Assembly: GCF_002879855.1 (NCBI RefSeq) | Contig: NZ_PNYB01000023.1 | Location: 21,593 to 85,592, forward strand | Source of the DNA: Trinickia soli | Lineage (GTDB): Bacteria; Pseudomonadota; Gammaproteobacteria; Burkholderiales; Burkholderiaceae | Length of the DNA stretch: 64,000 nucleotides | Direction: 5' to 3' | Shown: one piece after another, positions 52,702 through 61,695 of the stretch | How positions within the stretch are numbered: position 1 is the stretch's first letter | Layout: the number at the start of each line of letters is the position of its first letter | The notes under the pieces: generated by a model | What the model was told of the DNA's origin: nothing | What the model saw: the letters and a program-made list of their open reading frames with translations, nothing else | Database searches by the model: none | Made by a program: the position numbers and the translations under genes

Positions 52702-53328
52702 ATGAGTCTTGCCCACTGGCTGCCGTTTGCCCTCGCATCGGAGATCGTCATCGCCATTCCGGGGCCGACCGCGCTACTCGTCGTTTCTTACGCGCTTGGC
52801 CATGGCCGGCGCTACGCGCTGGCAACGACGGCCGGCGTCGCGCTAGGCGATTTGACGTCGATGACAGCTTCGATGTGCGGCCTCGGCGCCTTGTTGGCCG
52901 CATCGGCGACGGCATTCACCGTGGTCAAATGGATCGGTGCGCTGTACCTCGTCTACCTCGGGGTCAAGCTTTGGCGAGCACCGGTGTCAACCGGCGATGC
53001 ACCCGAACCCGGTGAAACGCGCACGTTGCGCGTGATCGCGCATGCGTATGCCGTGACGGCGCTCAATCCGAAGAGCATCGTGTTTTTCATCGCATTCGTG
53101 CCGCAGTTCATGGATCTGCACGCGCCCGTTTGGCCGCAGGTGGCGATTCTCGAAGCGACCTTCATCACCCTTGGGGCATCGACCGCGTTCACCTACGCGA
53201 TGTTGGCGTCAGGGGCGCGCCGCGCCATTCGCAATGTCTCTGTGCAGCGTGCGGTCAACCGCACCGGCGGCTCGCTATTGGTGGGCGCGGGCGTGCTGGC
53301 CGCGGCCTGGAAGCAGGCTTCGACCTGA
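52702..53328 (+). CDS. LysE/RhtB-family amino acid exporter
   Basis: 208-aa inner-membrane exporter with about six membrane segments. It has the LysE signature IPGPTALLVVSYALGHGRRYALATTAGVALGD near residue 15 (conserved GPTxLLV), and the later conserved ALNPKSIVFFIAFVPQF. It exports amino acids such as homoserine, threonine or lysine. The ATG at 52702 is preceded by AAGGAGAGG. Confidence 0.93.
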   Translation: MSLAHWLPFALASEIVIAIPGPTALLVVSYALGHGRRYALATTAGVALGDLTSMTASMCGLGALLAASATAFTVVKWIGALYLVYLGVKLWRAPVSTGDAPEPGETRTLRVIAHAYAVTALNPKSIVFFIAFVPQFMDLHAPVWPQVAILEATFITLGASTAFTYAMLASGARRAIRNVSVQRAVNRTGGSLLVGAGVLAAAWKQAST

Positions 53329-53453
53329 ACGCGCTTTTTTAATGCGGGCGATCCCACGCGGGCCGAGCGTCGAGCCGCACGAGCCGAGCGACATGCGCAT
53401 AGAATGGACATCACGTTCTCCGCTTATGCCCGGTGTGGCACGGGAGGCTCATC

Positions 53454-53621
53454 GTGATCGAACGAGTGATTCTGGGCGCATTTCTCGTGCTGCCGCTGTT
53501 GATCGTCGCGTTTCTTTTTTCTGACGAATTGTGGCAAGACCATTTGCGCCAGACGCGCGCCGCGTCGCCGCGCCGCGTCGACTGGCGGCATCCATTGCGC
53601 AGTTTGTTGCATCGGCACTGA
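53454..53621 (+). CDS. Small single-pass membrane protein
   Basis: 55-aa protein starting with GTG at 53454, after GGGAGG 5 bases upstream. One membrane segment (IERVILGAFLVLPLLIVAFLF) is followed by a basic tail (RQTRAASPRRVDWRHPLRSLLHRH, in two parts). It resembles no family that is recognised. It lies between the LysE gene and hutG. Similar small inner-membrane proteins often modulate transporters. Confidence 0.55.
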   Translation: MIERVILGAFLVLPLLIVAFLFSDELWQDHLRQTRAASPRRVDWRHPLRSLLHRH

Positions 53622-53639
53622 TACGGGCGCCCGCTTCTT

Positions 53640-54611
53640 TCAAAGCAGACGGTACAAGAGCCGGGCCGCCGCGCGGGCGGTTCGGTTGTCCTGATCGTAT
53701 TCGGGGTTATATTCGGCGATATCGGCGACACGCAGTTTGCTCGATGTCCGCAGGCGCATGACCATCGCTTCGACGACGGCGAGCGGCACGCCGAGCGCAG
53801 CCGGAGCCGAAACGCCGGGCGCGACGCCGGCCGGCAGGACATCGAGGTCGATCGTCAGATAGATGTCGTCGGCGCCTTCGATCAAGCGGTCGAGTTCTGC
53901 CAGCCGATCGCCCAGATGCCGCTCCTGCATGGCCAGATCGAGCGCGTAGTGTGCACCGATCGCCTCGGCCCGCGCGAACAGCGCCGCCGTGTTCGCCAAT
54001 TCGCTGACGCCAAAGCAGGCATACGTCAACGGCGTCTCGCGCGCCTCGCACTCGCGCGCGATCTGATCGAACGGCGTGCCCGAATTGCCGGGGCGGGTCG
54101 TGCGCAAATCGAAGTGCGCGTCGAAATTGACGACGAGCAACCGGCGCATGACGGCGACATCGCTATCGCTATCGCTATCGGTAAGCGCTCGCGCGTCGAG
54201 CCAGCCGCGCAGTCCGCAATACGTGCCCCAAGCGACTTCGTGCCCTCCCCCAAGCACGATAGGGCGTGCCCCTGCAGTCAATACGCGCTTTACCTGCTCG
54301 CCGAGCGCCGCTTGCGCGCCCTCCAGGTCGACCCCCTCGCAGACGATGTCGCCGGCGTCGAAGCATTGCGTCACGCGGTGTGCGGGCAGACCGGCGAGCG
54401 CGTGCCGCAAGCGTCGCGGGGCATGCGCCGCGCCGACGCGTCCCTGGTTGCGGCGAACGCCTTCGTCGCAGGCAAAGCCGATCAACACGGGCGCGCCGAT
54501 CGTTCGTTCGTGCGCTGATTCGTCGTAGTCGTGCACGCGCTCGAACAACCTCGCGGTATCGCCGCCCTCCCCTGCATCGCGGCGCCCGGTCCAGACGGAT
54601 GCATCGAACAT
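53640..54611 (-). CDS. hutG: Formimidoylglutamase
   Basis: 323-aa arginase-fold metallohydrolase of the HutG type, which splits N-formimino-L-glutamate to glutamate and formamide, the last step of histidine breakdown. [21 protein letters not shown] is the HutG N-terminal signature; the manganese ligands are visible in [18 protein letters not shown] and [19 protein letters not shown]. It starts at the ATG at 54611. A TDSDSDSD stretch is encoded by an ATCGCT repeat (54159-54180). It ends the IclR-ABC transporter operon. Confidence 0.92.
   Translation of the reverse strand: MFDASVWTGRRDAGEGGDTARLFERVHDYDESAHERTIGAPVLIGFACDEGVRRNQGRVGAAHAPRRLRHALAGLPAHRVTQCFDAGDIVCEGVDLEGAQAALGEQVKRVLTAGARPIVLGGGHEVAWGTYCGLRGWLDARALTDSDSDSDVAVMRRLLVVNFDAHFDLRTTRPGNSGTPFDQIARECEARETPLTYACFGVSELANTAALFARAEAIGAHYALDLAMQERHLGDRLAELDRLIEGADDIYLTIDLDVLPAGVAPGVSAPAALGVPLAVVEAMVMRLRTSSKLRVADIAEYNPEYDQDNRTARAAARLLYRLL
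54159..54180. repeat. ATCGCT hexanucleotide repeat in hutG
   Basis: ATCGCT repeated 3.7 times (54159-54180), read on the minus strand as a Ser-Asp run. The 6-base unit keeps the frame, so only the loop length varies. Confidence 0.75.
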
Positions 54612-54616
54612 GGCTG

Positions 54617-55408
54617 TCAAGCGCGCGAGAGTACCGCTTGCAGGAATGCGCGGGTGCGCGGCTGCGTCGGCGAAGAAAAAATCGTTTGGGGCGTGCCGGT
54701 TTCGACGATCACGCCACCGTCCATGACGACGACGACATCGGCCACTTCTTTCGCGAAACCCATCTCGTGGGTGACGACCACCATCGTCATGCCCTCGCTC
54801 GCCAGCATCTTCATGACTTGCAGCACCTCCCCGACGAGTTCGGGGTCAAGCGCCGAGGTGGGCTCGTCGAACAGCATGACGCGCGGACGCATCGCCAGCG
54901 CGCGCGCGATCGCGACCCGCTGCTTTTGCCCGCCCGACAGGCTGGCCGGCATCGCCTGCGCCTTATGCGCGAGCCCGACTTTTTCGAGCAGCGCGAGTGC
55001 CGCTGCCTCGGCGTCCTGCTGAGAGACACCGCGCAGCTTGCGCGGGCCCAGCGTGATGTTGTGGAGCACCGACAAATGCGGAAACAGGTTGAACGACTGG
55101 AACACCATGCCGACTTCGGTGCGCAGCGCATTGAGTGCGCTTTCCTTGAGCATGACGCCTTGGTCGACGAGCCGATGCCCGCAAATGTCGATGGTGCCGC
55201 CTTCCGGTTGTTCGAGGCCGTTGCAACAGCGCAGGAACGTGCTCTTGCCCGAGCCGCTCGGCCCGATGACGACGACGACCTGCGAGGGCGCGACGTCGAA
55301 GTCGATCCCGTTCAAAACCGTATGCACGCCATACGATTTCTTCAGGCCGCGGATGCGGATGATGGGACCGTCGCCCGCGGCGGTCTGTGCTTGCGGCAGT
55401 GCGTTCAC
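54617..55408 (-). CDS. Polar amino acid ABC transporter ATP-binding protein
   Basis: 263-aa ATPase of the HisP/GlnQ type: Walker [10 protein letters not shown] near residue 49, Q-loop [15 protein letters not shown], signature [15 protein letters not shown], and Walker [21 protein letters not shown]. The start is a GTG at 55408, which overlaps the permease stop (GTGA). It is followed by hutG 5 bases on. With the permease and binding protein it forms a polar amino acid importer. Confidence 0.93.
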   Translation of the reverse strand: MNALPQAQTAAGDGPIIRIRGLKKSYGVHTVLNGIDFDVAPSQVVVVIGPSGSGKSTFLRCCNGLEQPEGGTIDICGHRLVDQGVMLKESALNALRTEVGMVFQSFNLFPHLSVLHNITLGPRKLRGVSQQDAEAAALALLEKVGLAHKAQAMPASLSGGQKQRVAIARALAMRPRVMLFDEPTSALDPELVGEVLQVMKMLASEGMTMVVVTHEMGFAKEVADVVVVMDGGVIVETGTPQTIFSSPTQPRTRAFLQAVLSRA

Positions 55409-56073
55409 TGGACCATTCCTCCCGCGCGCAGCCGTCGCTCCGCACGTTGCAACAGGTAATTCGTCGTGCTCGTGAGCACAAGGTAGACGAGCGCGATCGC
55501 CAGATAGACTTCGAGCGATCGATACGAGACGCTGATGATCTTTTGTCCTTCATGCATGAGATCGTCGATCGTCAGCAGCGACACGAGCGCCGAATTCTTG
55601 ATGAGCGCGATGAATTCGTTGCCGAGCGGCGGAATCATGCGCACGACCGCCTGCGGCAGGATGACGGTGCGCATGGCGAGCGACGAGGACATGCCGATCG
55701 AGCGAGCCGCTTCCATCTGGCCGCGATCGACCGACTGAATGGCGCCGCGCACGATCTCCGACACATAAGCCGCGGAATACAGCCCCAGACCGAGCACACC
55801 GCAGAAGAAGGCGGGCAGCATGATGTTGAACTGCGGCAGTCCGAAGAACAACAGAAAGAGCTGCACGAGCAGCGGCGTGCCCCGAAAAAACGTCAGATAC
55901 GCCGTGCAAAAACCATAGACAAACCTGCGTTGCCGCGCGAGCCGGCCGATGCCGATCAGCAGCCCGAGCGCACAACTGACGACGAGCGCAGCGGCCGTGA
56001 CCTCGATCGTGACGGCGGCCCCGCGCAAGATGTCGGTCCAGCCCGCGAAGACGGGAGAAAAGTCGAGATCCAT
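55405..56073 (-). CDS. Polar amino acid ABC transporter permease
   Basis: 222-aa HisM/GltJ-type permease with five to six membrane segments, the motif [21 protein letters not shown] and the coupling EAA-like region [34 protein letters not shown]. It overlaps the ATPase gene by 4 bases and lies 79 bases after the binding-protein gene. It forms a homodimeric channel in the inner membrane. Confidence 0.93.
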   Translation of the reverse strand: MDLDFSPVFAGWTDILRGAAVTIEVTAAALVVSCALGLLIGIGRLARQRRFVYGFCTAYLTFFRGTPLLVQLFLLFFGLPQFNIMLPAFFCGVLGLGLYSAAYVSEIVRGAIQSVDRGQMEAARSIGMSSSLAMRTVILPQAVVRMIPPLGNEFIALIKNSALVSLLTIDDLMHEGQKIISVSYRSLEVYLAIALVYLVLTSTTNYLLQRAERRLRAGGMVQ

Positions 56074-56152
56074 CAGCGTCGGTTCGTAACGAGAAAACTT
56101 CAGAGAAACTTCGGGCCGCGCGCGAAGCGCGACCCACGGCGCGACGTGCGGG

Positions 56153-56902
56153 TTACTTGTTGCTGAACCACTTCTTCACGAGCGCGGCATAGGTGCCGTC
56201 CGCTTTGATCTTATCGAGCGCCGCGTTGAGGGCATCACGCAGTTGCGGCTCGTCTTTGCGCACGGCGATGCCGTACTGCTCGGTCGTCAGTTGCTCGTCG
56301 AGCACGCGAAAGCCGGGACGCGTGCGCGCGAGCTGATAGGCCGCCGGCTTGCCGGTCACGGCGGCGTCGACGCGGCCGATGCCGACCAGATCGAACATCT
56401 CCTCGTTCTTCTCCACTTCGACGCGCTGCACTTGCGGGTAGTGCTCATGCAGGAAGTTGACGGACTTCGTGCCCACCTGAACGCTGACCTTCTTACCGTT
56501 GAGATCGGCGAGCGTCTTGATCGGCGAACCCGCTTTCACGAGCGCAACGAGGCCGCCTGCGTAATAAGGCTTCGTGAAATCGACGACTTGCGCGCGCTCG
56601 GGCGTGATGTAGATCGCAGAAATCGCGATGTCGAAGCGATGGGCGACGAGGCCCGGCACGAGCCCCTTGAAGTCGATGTCGGTCCATTGCACCTGTTTGC
56701 CCATCGCTTTGGCCAATGCATTCATGAGGTCGATATCGAAGCCGGTCCGTGCCCCGTTTTCGGTGAATTCCATCGGCGGGAAGGTGGCATCGGTGGCCAC
56801 CGTGAGCGTTGCGGCGTCCGCTGCAACGGCACCGCGCGGTGCGATAGCGAAGGACAATGCCGCGCTCATGCAAAGGGCGGCGAGCAGGCGAATCGGTTTC
56901 AT
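56153..56902 (-). CDS. Periplasmic amino acid-binding protein (family 3)
   Basis: 249-aa extracellular solute-binding protein of the HisJ/GlnH family. A signal peptide (cleavage near AVA-ADAATL) precedes the fold with LTVATDATFPPMEFTENG and FDIDLMNALAKAMGK, and a later segment DFTKPYYAGG. The ATG at 56902 follows a GGAG-like site (ACCAAGGAG). It is the second gene of the operon, after the IclR regulator. The ligand may be histidine, glutamine or formiminoglutamate, suggested only by hutG in the same operon. Confidence 0.9.
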   Translation of the reverse strand: MKPIRLLAALCMSAALSFAIAPRGAVAADAATLTVATDATFPPMEFTENGARTGFDIDLMNALAKAMGKQVQWTDIDFKGLVPGLVAHRFDIAISAIYITPERAQVVDFTKPYYAGGLVALVKAGSPIKTLADLNGKKVSVQVGTKSVNFLHEHYPQVQRVEVEKNEEMFDLVGIGRVDAAVTGKPAAYQLARTRPGFRVLDEQLTTEQYGIAVRKDEPQLRDALNAALDKIKADGTYAALVKKWFSNK

Positions 56903-56958
56903 CGAGGGTCTCCTTGGTTCCAGGCAACGCCGCATCAGGCCGGCGATTCGGTTAAACA

Positions 56959-57705
56959 TCAGTCGTTTTGCAGCCGGCGCGAGATGTCGCGCGCCGTGCG
57001 GCGGGTGGCGTCGATCAGTGCGGCCTCGCGGCCCGGCACGCGCGTGACGGGCGCCATCAGCGTGATCGACGCGACACCGGGGCTCGAACGTGCAACGCGC
57101 GCGAAGATCGGCGCGCTCACGCCCCATACGCCGGGATCGACTTCGCTGTCGCTCACGACGTAGCCTTCGCTGCGGATCGTCGCCAGTTGCTTTTCCAGTT
57201 CCGCACGTCCCTGTGCATCGTCAGCGAACATCGTGTCGAGAATGTCCGACGCGCGACGTTCGTTCATGAACGCCAGCAGCGATTTGGCCGAGGCGCCGGC
57301 TTTCAAAGGCACGGCACGGCCCTTTTCGAACGAACAACGCAACGAATGCAGGCTCTCGATCATTTCAAGGCAGATCACCTGCTCTTTGACCGCGACGACG
57401 AGGCCCACGCTTTCGCCCGAGGCATGCGCGAGCTGTTGCATGGCCGCCCGGCTGGCCTCGATCAGATGCGAGCCGAGATCGAACGAGAGCGCCAGTTGCA
57501 AACTGACCGGACCCGGCGCATAGCGGCCGCCGTCTTCGGAGACGAAACCCCACCGCTTCAATAGCGCGATCTGTCGATAGAGCGTGCTTTGCGCGAGCCC
57601 GGTCTTGCCGACGAGCTCGCGCACGGTCATGGCTTTGCCGTGGTGGGCCAGCGAGGCAAGCACGAGCAGGATTCGCTCGGCGCCGGTTCCAGGTGCGTCC
57701 TGCAT
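56959..57705 (-). CDS. IclR-family transcriptional regulator
   Basis: 248-aa IclR regulator: winged helix at residues 1-75 (ERILLVLASLAHHGKAMTVRELVGKTGLAQSTLYRQIALL), effector domain after 90 with VAVKEQVICLEMIE and LKAGASAKSLLAFM. It leads the operon with the binding protein, permease, ATPase and hutG, so it probably controls uptake and breakdown of a histidine-related compound. Confidence 0.92.
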   Translation of the reverse strand: MQDAPGTGAERILLVLASLAHHGKAMTVRELVGKTGLAQSTLYRQIALLKRWGFVSEDGGRYAPGPVSLQLALSFDLGSHLIEASRAAMQQLAHASGESVGLVVAVKEQVICLEMIESLHSLRCSFEKGRAVPLKAGASAKSLLAFMNERRASDILDTMFADDAQGRAELEKQLATIRSEGYVVSDSEVDPGVWGVSAPIFARVARSSPGVASITLMAPVTRVPGREAALIDATRRTARDISRRLQND

Positions 57706-58087
57706 GACAGATCGGTCCGTTCAAAAGCGTGTCGATGTCAAGGATGCCTCAGTATTCCCATCGAAGAAAAATCGGATTCCCATTGAACGGGATTCGACTG
57801 GCGGGGTTTACCCCTAACGAACATGAAAAAAGGACCATTGACGATCGTCAAACCGAGCGTGACGGGAGACGGCTACGGTGCTCGGTTGCCTTTTTTATTT
57901 GTCATACCTAAAGTCATCCGTCCCCTTTTTTTGACCAACTCTCTCGTCATTAAAAACGATTCCATCCGAAAAAACACTTAAGGCTAATTGCGGATGTGCC
58001 GTTCATGGCGCTTATCACCGTCGGCTTCCGCCGATGGCATCAATGGGCGTATGAGAGACGTCCTTTCTCAAAGGTAGCGAAGAGAAA
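57706..58087. other. Intergenic region between the IclR gene and the chemoreceptor
   Basis: 382 bases without a firm gene. It holds a plus-strand stem AACCGAGC (57851-57858)/GCTCGGTT (57880-57887) followed by GCCTTTTTTATTT, a terminator-like hairpin. A 52-codon frame from 57823 overlaps it but has no ribosome-binding site and is not called. Promoters of both flanking genes must be here. Confidence 0.45.
57851..57900 (+). terminator. Terminator-like hairpin in the IclR/MCP intergenic region
   Basis: AACCGAGC and GCTCGGTT form an 8-bp stem with a 21-base loop, followed by TTGCC and a T-rich run (TTTTTTATTT). It could end a short plus-strand RNA. No upstream promoter is clear. Confidence 0.45.
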
Positions 58088-59773
58088 ATGAATCTATCCC
58101 ACATGAAGGTAGCGAGTCGCCTCGGAATCGGCTTCACGCTGGTCTCGGCTCTGCTCGTTCTGGTTACCGTATTCGCGCTCGTTCGCATGTCGACGCTGGA
58201 GTCGTCGATGACCGACATCACCGACGTGAACTCCGTGCAAGCGGGTTTGGCGAATCGGCTCGACGAAAGTATTTCCAATCGCGCGCTGGCGTTGCGCAAC
58301 CTGCTTCTTTTGCAAGCAGACCAAGCCGATCAAATCGCCATCGAGTCGAAGCGCTTCGACGAAGAAACGGCCATCTATGACGACAGCCGCAATAAGCTCG
58401 TGACGATGTTCGCCTTGCCCGGCACGAGCGACGAAGAGAAGTCGTTGCTGCAGCAAGTGCAACAGCAGGGCGAATTGGCGTTGCCTTTGATGAAGAAGGC
58501 GAAGGACCTCGCTTTGGCCGGCCAGCGCGATACCGCCTACCATCTACTTCGCTTCGAGTTGCGGCCGATCCAGGCGAAATGGTGGGGCGCCGTGCGTCAG
58601 TTGCGCGCGCTTGAACGCAAACAGAACGACGCATTGACCGCCGACGCAAAGGCATCGTACGCATCGAGCCGAATCGGTATGCTCGCATTGGCGCTTTGCG
58701 CGCTCGTCGTCGGCGTGGTCGCCTCGATCACGATCACGCGCGGCATCGTCAAGCAGCTCGGCGGCGAACCTGCCGATGCCGCCGAGGCCGCCGATCGCGT
58801 CGCGACAGGCGATTTGTCGACGGACGTCGTTGTGAAGCCCGGCGACGACTCAAGTCTCATGCACTCGATGGCGACCATGCGCGAAAGCCTCGTCGGCATC
58901 GTGAGCCAGGTCCACGTCAGTACCGGTGCGATTGCCTCGGCCGCGGGGCAGATCGCGAGCGGCAACCTCGATCTGTCCTCGCGCACCGAAGAGCAGGCGG
59001 CTTCGCTCGAAGAGACGGCTGCTTCGATGGAAGAGCTGACGGCAACCGTCAAACGCAATTCGGAACACGCGCGGCAGGCGAACGAGCTCGCGGCGTCGGC
59101 CTCCGTCGTGTCCGAGCGGGCAGGCGATGTGGTTTCCCAGGTCGTGCAAACGATGGGTTCGATCAATCAGGCTTCGCAGAAGATCGTCGAGATCATCGCC
59201 GTGATCGACGGCATTGCCTTCCAAACGAACATTCTCGCGCTCAACGCTGCGGTCGAAGCGGCCCGCGCCGGAGAGCAGGGCCGCGGCTTCGCCGTCGTGG
59301 CCTCCGAAGTGCGCTCGCTGGCTCAGCGCTCGGCCACGGCAGCCAAGGAAATCAAGGCGCTGATCGGCGGCTCGGTCGAACAGGTCGAACAGGGCAACCG
59401 GCTCGTGGACGAGGCCGGCACGACGATGAAAGACGTGCTCGACAGCGTCAAACGCGTGACGCTGATCATGGACGAGATCATGAGCGCCAGCGAAGAACAG
59501 GCAACCGGCATCGAGCAGATCAACCTCGCACTGACACAAATGGATCAGGTGACGCAGCAGAACGCGGCGCTCGTCGAGGAAGCGGCTGCTGCAGCCGAAT
59601 CGATGCGCGAGCAGGCGGAGACGCTCGTCACCGCCGTCAGCGTGTTCAAGTTGCGGCATGGCGCGTCCGCTTCGGCGTCGGGCGCTTACGGGTCGCAGCG
59701 CGCGAGCGTCGCGCGAGGCCCGGCTCGGCTCGCCGCGCCGGACGCCAGCCGGCTCGTCTATGAGCCCGCCTGA
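58088..59773 (+). CDS. Methyl-accepting chemotaxis protein
   Basis: 561-aa transmembrane chemoreceptor. Membrane segments at about 10-33 and 190-214 enclose a four-helix-bundle type periplasmic ligand domain; the HAMP domain follows (about 215-268), and the MCP signalling domain covers 270-520 with the conserved hairpin [36 protein letters not shown] (in two parts). A Ser/Ala/Arg-rich tail ends in [11 protein letters not shown]. It relays ligand binding to CheA/CheW. The ligand is unknown. Confidence 0.95.
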   Translation: MNLSHMKVASRLGIGFTLVSALLVLVTVFALVRMSTLESSMTDITDVNSVQAGLANRLDESISNRALALRNLLLLQADQADQIAIESKRFDEETAIYDDSRNKLVTMFALPGTSDEEKSLLQQVQQQGELALPLMKKAKDLALAGQRDTAYHLLRFELRPIQAKWWGAVRQLRALERKQNDALTADAKASYASSRIGMLALALCALVVGVVASITITRGIVKQLGGEPADAAEAADRVATGDLSTDVVVKPGDDSSLMHSMATMRESLVGIVSQVHVSTGAIASAAGQIASGNLDLSSRTEEQAASLEETAASMEELTATVKRNSEHARQANELAASASVVSERAGDVVSQVVQTMGSINQASQKIVEIIAVIDGIAFQTNILALNAAVEAARAGEQGRGFAVVASEVRSLAQRSATAAKEIKALIGGSVEQVEQGNRLVDEAGTTMKDVLDSVKRVTLIMDEIMSASEEQATGIEQINLALTQMDQVTQQNAALVEEAAAAAESMREQAETLVTAVSVFKLRHGASASASGAYGSQRASVARGPARLAAPDASRLVYEPA

Positions 59774-59943
59774 TCGAGGCTGTTCAAGCGGATCGGCGAC
59801 GCAAAGGTTTCGCTGCGTGATGCGGCCTCGTCGGTTCGATCTGTTGTTTTCGAAACGGGTGCATACGTTGCGCGTCGCGCAGGCCATGACGCGCTGCGCA
59901 CAGCGCCTCTATTGCGACAACTTCAATCTAAGGATGCTGCCCC

Positions 59944-60648
59944 ATGGACGGTAATGCTCAGGCTCGCGCCGCGCAGCCTTGGCCCGCGTACGAGGTTGAA
60001 TCGGGAAGCGTCGGTTGGCGGAGCGCTGGTGGCGACAACGCCAACGTTTTCCGTCACGCCGGGAGCCTGTCCGAAGACGCGCGCGAACTGCAATTCGGCC
60101 ATCCGCCCATGACGTTCTGGTTGACGGGCTTGAGCGGCGCCGGCAAATCGACGATCGCTTTCGACCTGGAACGCCTGCTTCGGTGCGAGGCGCGTCCGTG
60201 CGTCGTACTGGACGGCGACAACCTGCGTTGCGGCCTGAATCGCGATCTCGGGTTTTCCGATCGCGATCGCCGGGAAAACATCCGGCGCGCGGCAGAAGTC
60301 GCGCGCGTGATGAACGACGTCGGCCTCGTGGTCATCACCTCGTTCGTCTCACCGCTGCGAGACGATCGCGCCGCGGCGCGCGAGATCATCGGCGACGCGC
60401 GCTTCGTCGAGGTGCATGTCAGCACGCCGTTGCAGGTGTGTGAGTCGCGCGACCCGAAGGGGCTTTATCGAAAAGCGCGTCGAGGCGAACTCGCGCAATT
60501 CACGGGGATCGGCGCGCCGTATGAGCCGCCGCTCGCACCCGCGCTCTCGCTCGATACCGCGAGATTGCCGCAAGGCGGCGCGGCGGCGCAACTGTTGGAC
60601 TACCTGCGACGGCGTGACCGGGAGCATGAAGATGGGCAACGCGGTTGA
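59944..60648 (+). CDS. cysC: Adenylylsulfate kinase with N-terminal extension
   Basis: 234-aa APS kinase, which phosphorylates APS to PAPS. The kinase domain starts near residue 55 with TFWLTGLSGAGKSTIAFDLE (P-loop GLSGAGKST) and has DGDNLRCGLNRDLGFSDRDRRENIRR, the family APS-binding stretch, and DPKGLYRKARRGELAQFTGIGAPYEPP. An extra 55-residue N-terminus with no recognised domain precedes it. It overlaps the DHH gene by 17 bases. With the sulfotransferase and cysD it forms a PAPS-making cassette. Confidence 0.93.
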   Translation: MDGNAQARAAQPWPAYEVESGSVGWRSAGGDNANVFRHAGSLSEDARELQFGHPPMTFWLTGLSGAGKSTIAFDLERLLRCEARPCVVLDGDNLRCGLNRDLGFSDRDRRENIRRAAEVARVMNDVGLVVITSFVSPLRDDRAAAREIIGDARFVEVHVSTPLQVCESRDPKGLYRKARRGELAQFTGIGAPYEPPLAPALSLDTARLPQGGAAAQLLDYLRRRDREHEDGQRG

Positions 60649-61675
60649 AATGGATCAGGCCCCGGTGCCGGCCCCCGTGCTCGCTTACGACGTATTCAAC
60701 GGCGATGCCGACGGCCTGTGCGCGTTGCATCAGTTGCGGTTGGCGCAGCCGCGCGAGGCGCTGTGCATTACGGGTGTCAAACGCGATATCGCCTTACTGC
60801 GACACGTCCCCTGCGAATCCGCTATCGACGTGACCGTGCTCGACGTCTCGCTCGATGCCAACCTCGATGCGCTGCAGCGTTTGCTCGAAGCCGGTGCTTG
60901 CGTCGCCTACTACGACCATCACAGCGCGCGGTGCGCGTTCGACCATCCGCGGCTGCAGTTTGCGTGGGATGAATCGCCGCAAGTGTGTACGAGCGTCATC
61001 GTCGATCGGATGCTTGGCGGCCGGTACCGGCCTTGGGCGATTGCCGCCGCGTTCGGCGACAATCTCGACACGACTGGCCGCCGCCTCGCGCTCGCGCACG
61101 GTATGGCCCAGCACGAGATCGCCGTGCTGGCGACGCTCGGGCGGTTGCTCAACTACAACGCGTACGGCGAATCGCTCGACGATCTGCATATGCGGCCCGA
61201 TGCGCTCTATCGCGAGCTGCATCTGTTCGACGACCCGCTCGAGTTCGTCGCGGCTTCCGGCTGCTTCGCGCAGCTCGAGCACGGCTACTGGCAGGATCTG
61301 GCGCAGGTCGATGCGATCGCGCCCTATCGCACGTCGGACGATGGCGCCGTCTACGTGCTGCCCGACGCACCGTGGGCGCGCCGCATCTGCGGCACGTTCG
61401 CGAACCTGTTGGCGGCGCAGTCACGCGACAAATCGTTCGCAGTCCTAAACGAACGGCGAGACGGTTCGTTTTGTATCAGCGTGCGCTCGGCCCAGCCCGG
61501 CGCGCGCCCGGCCCACGCGTTATGCGAGCGCTTCGACGGCGGCGGAGGTCGACGGGCCGCCGCGGGCGTCAACGCGCTGCCCGGCGCGGCGATCGACACA
61601 TTTATCGAAGCATTTTTCAGCTACTTCACGACGATGGGCGTTGCCGATGCGATGTCCGCTGTCGCGTGCAAATAA
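60632..61675 (+). CDS. DHH-family phosphoesterase (NrnA-like, possible pAp phosphatase)
   Basis: 347-aa protein of the DHH/DHHA1 superfamily. Metal motifs are NGDADGLCALHQLRL near the N-terminus (DxDADG type), DVTVLDVSLD, YYDHHSA (the DHH motif) and AAFGDN. Near the C-terminus a GGGGRRAAAG stretch replaces the GGGHPxASG of NrnA. The start ATG at 60632 has GGGAG 7 bases upstream; it overlaps cysC by 17 bases. Since sulfotransferases release pAp and NrnA-type enzymes hydrolyse pAp, the context suggests pAp phosphatase, but this is inference. RNA-degrading NrnA activity is the alternative. Confidence 0.7.
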   Translation: MGNAVEMDQAPVPAPVLAYDVFNGDADGLCALHQLRLAQPREALCITGVKRDIALLRHVPCESAIDVTVLDVSLDANLDALQRLLEAGACVAYYDHHSARCAFDHPRLQFAWDESPQVCTSVIVDRMLGGRYRPWAIAAAFGDNLDTTGRRLALAHGMAQHEIAVLATLGRLLNYNAYGESLDDLHMRPDALYRELHLFDDPLEFVAASGCFAQLEHGYWQDLAQVDAIAPYRTSDDGAVYVLPDAPWARRICGTFANLLAAQSRDKSFAVLNERRDGSFCISVRSAQPGARPAHALCERFDGGGGRRAAAGVNALPGAAIDTFIEAFFSYFTTMGVADAMSAVACK

Positions 61676-61695
61676 GAAACCGAGGAAGACCAGGC

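Noticed and set aside
57900..58087. A sigma-28 (flagellar) promoter before the chemoreceptor
   Set aside because: TAAAG occurs at about 57908, but no GCCGATAA-type -10 lies 15 bases further on, so it does not match.
60985..61675. N-terminal extension of the sulfotransferase frame into the DHH gene
   Set aside because: The extension is the DHH gene read in another frame; the ATG at 61696 gives the standard sulfotransferase N-terminus.
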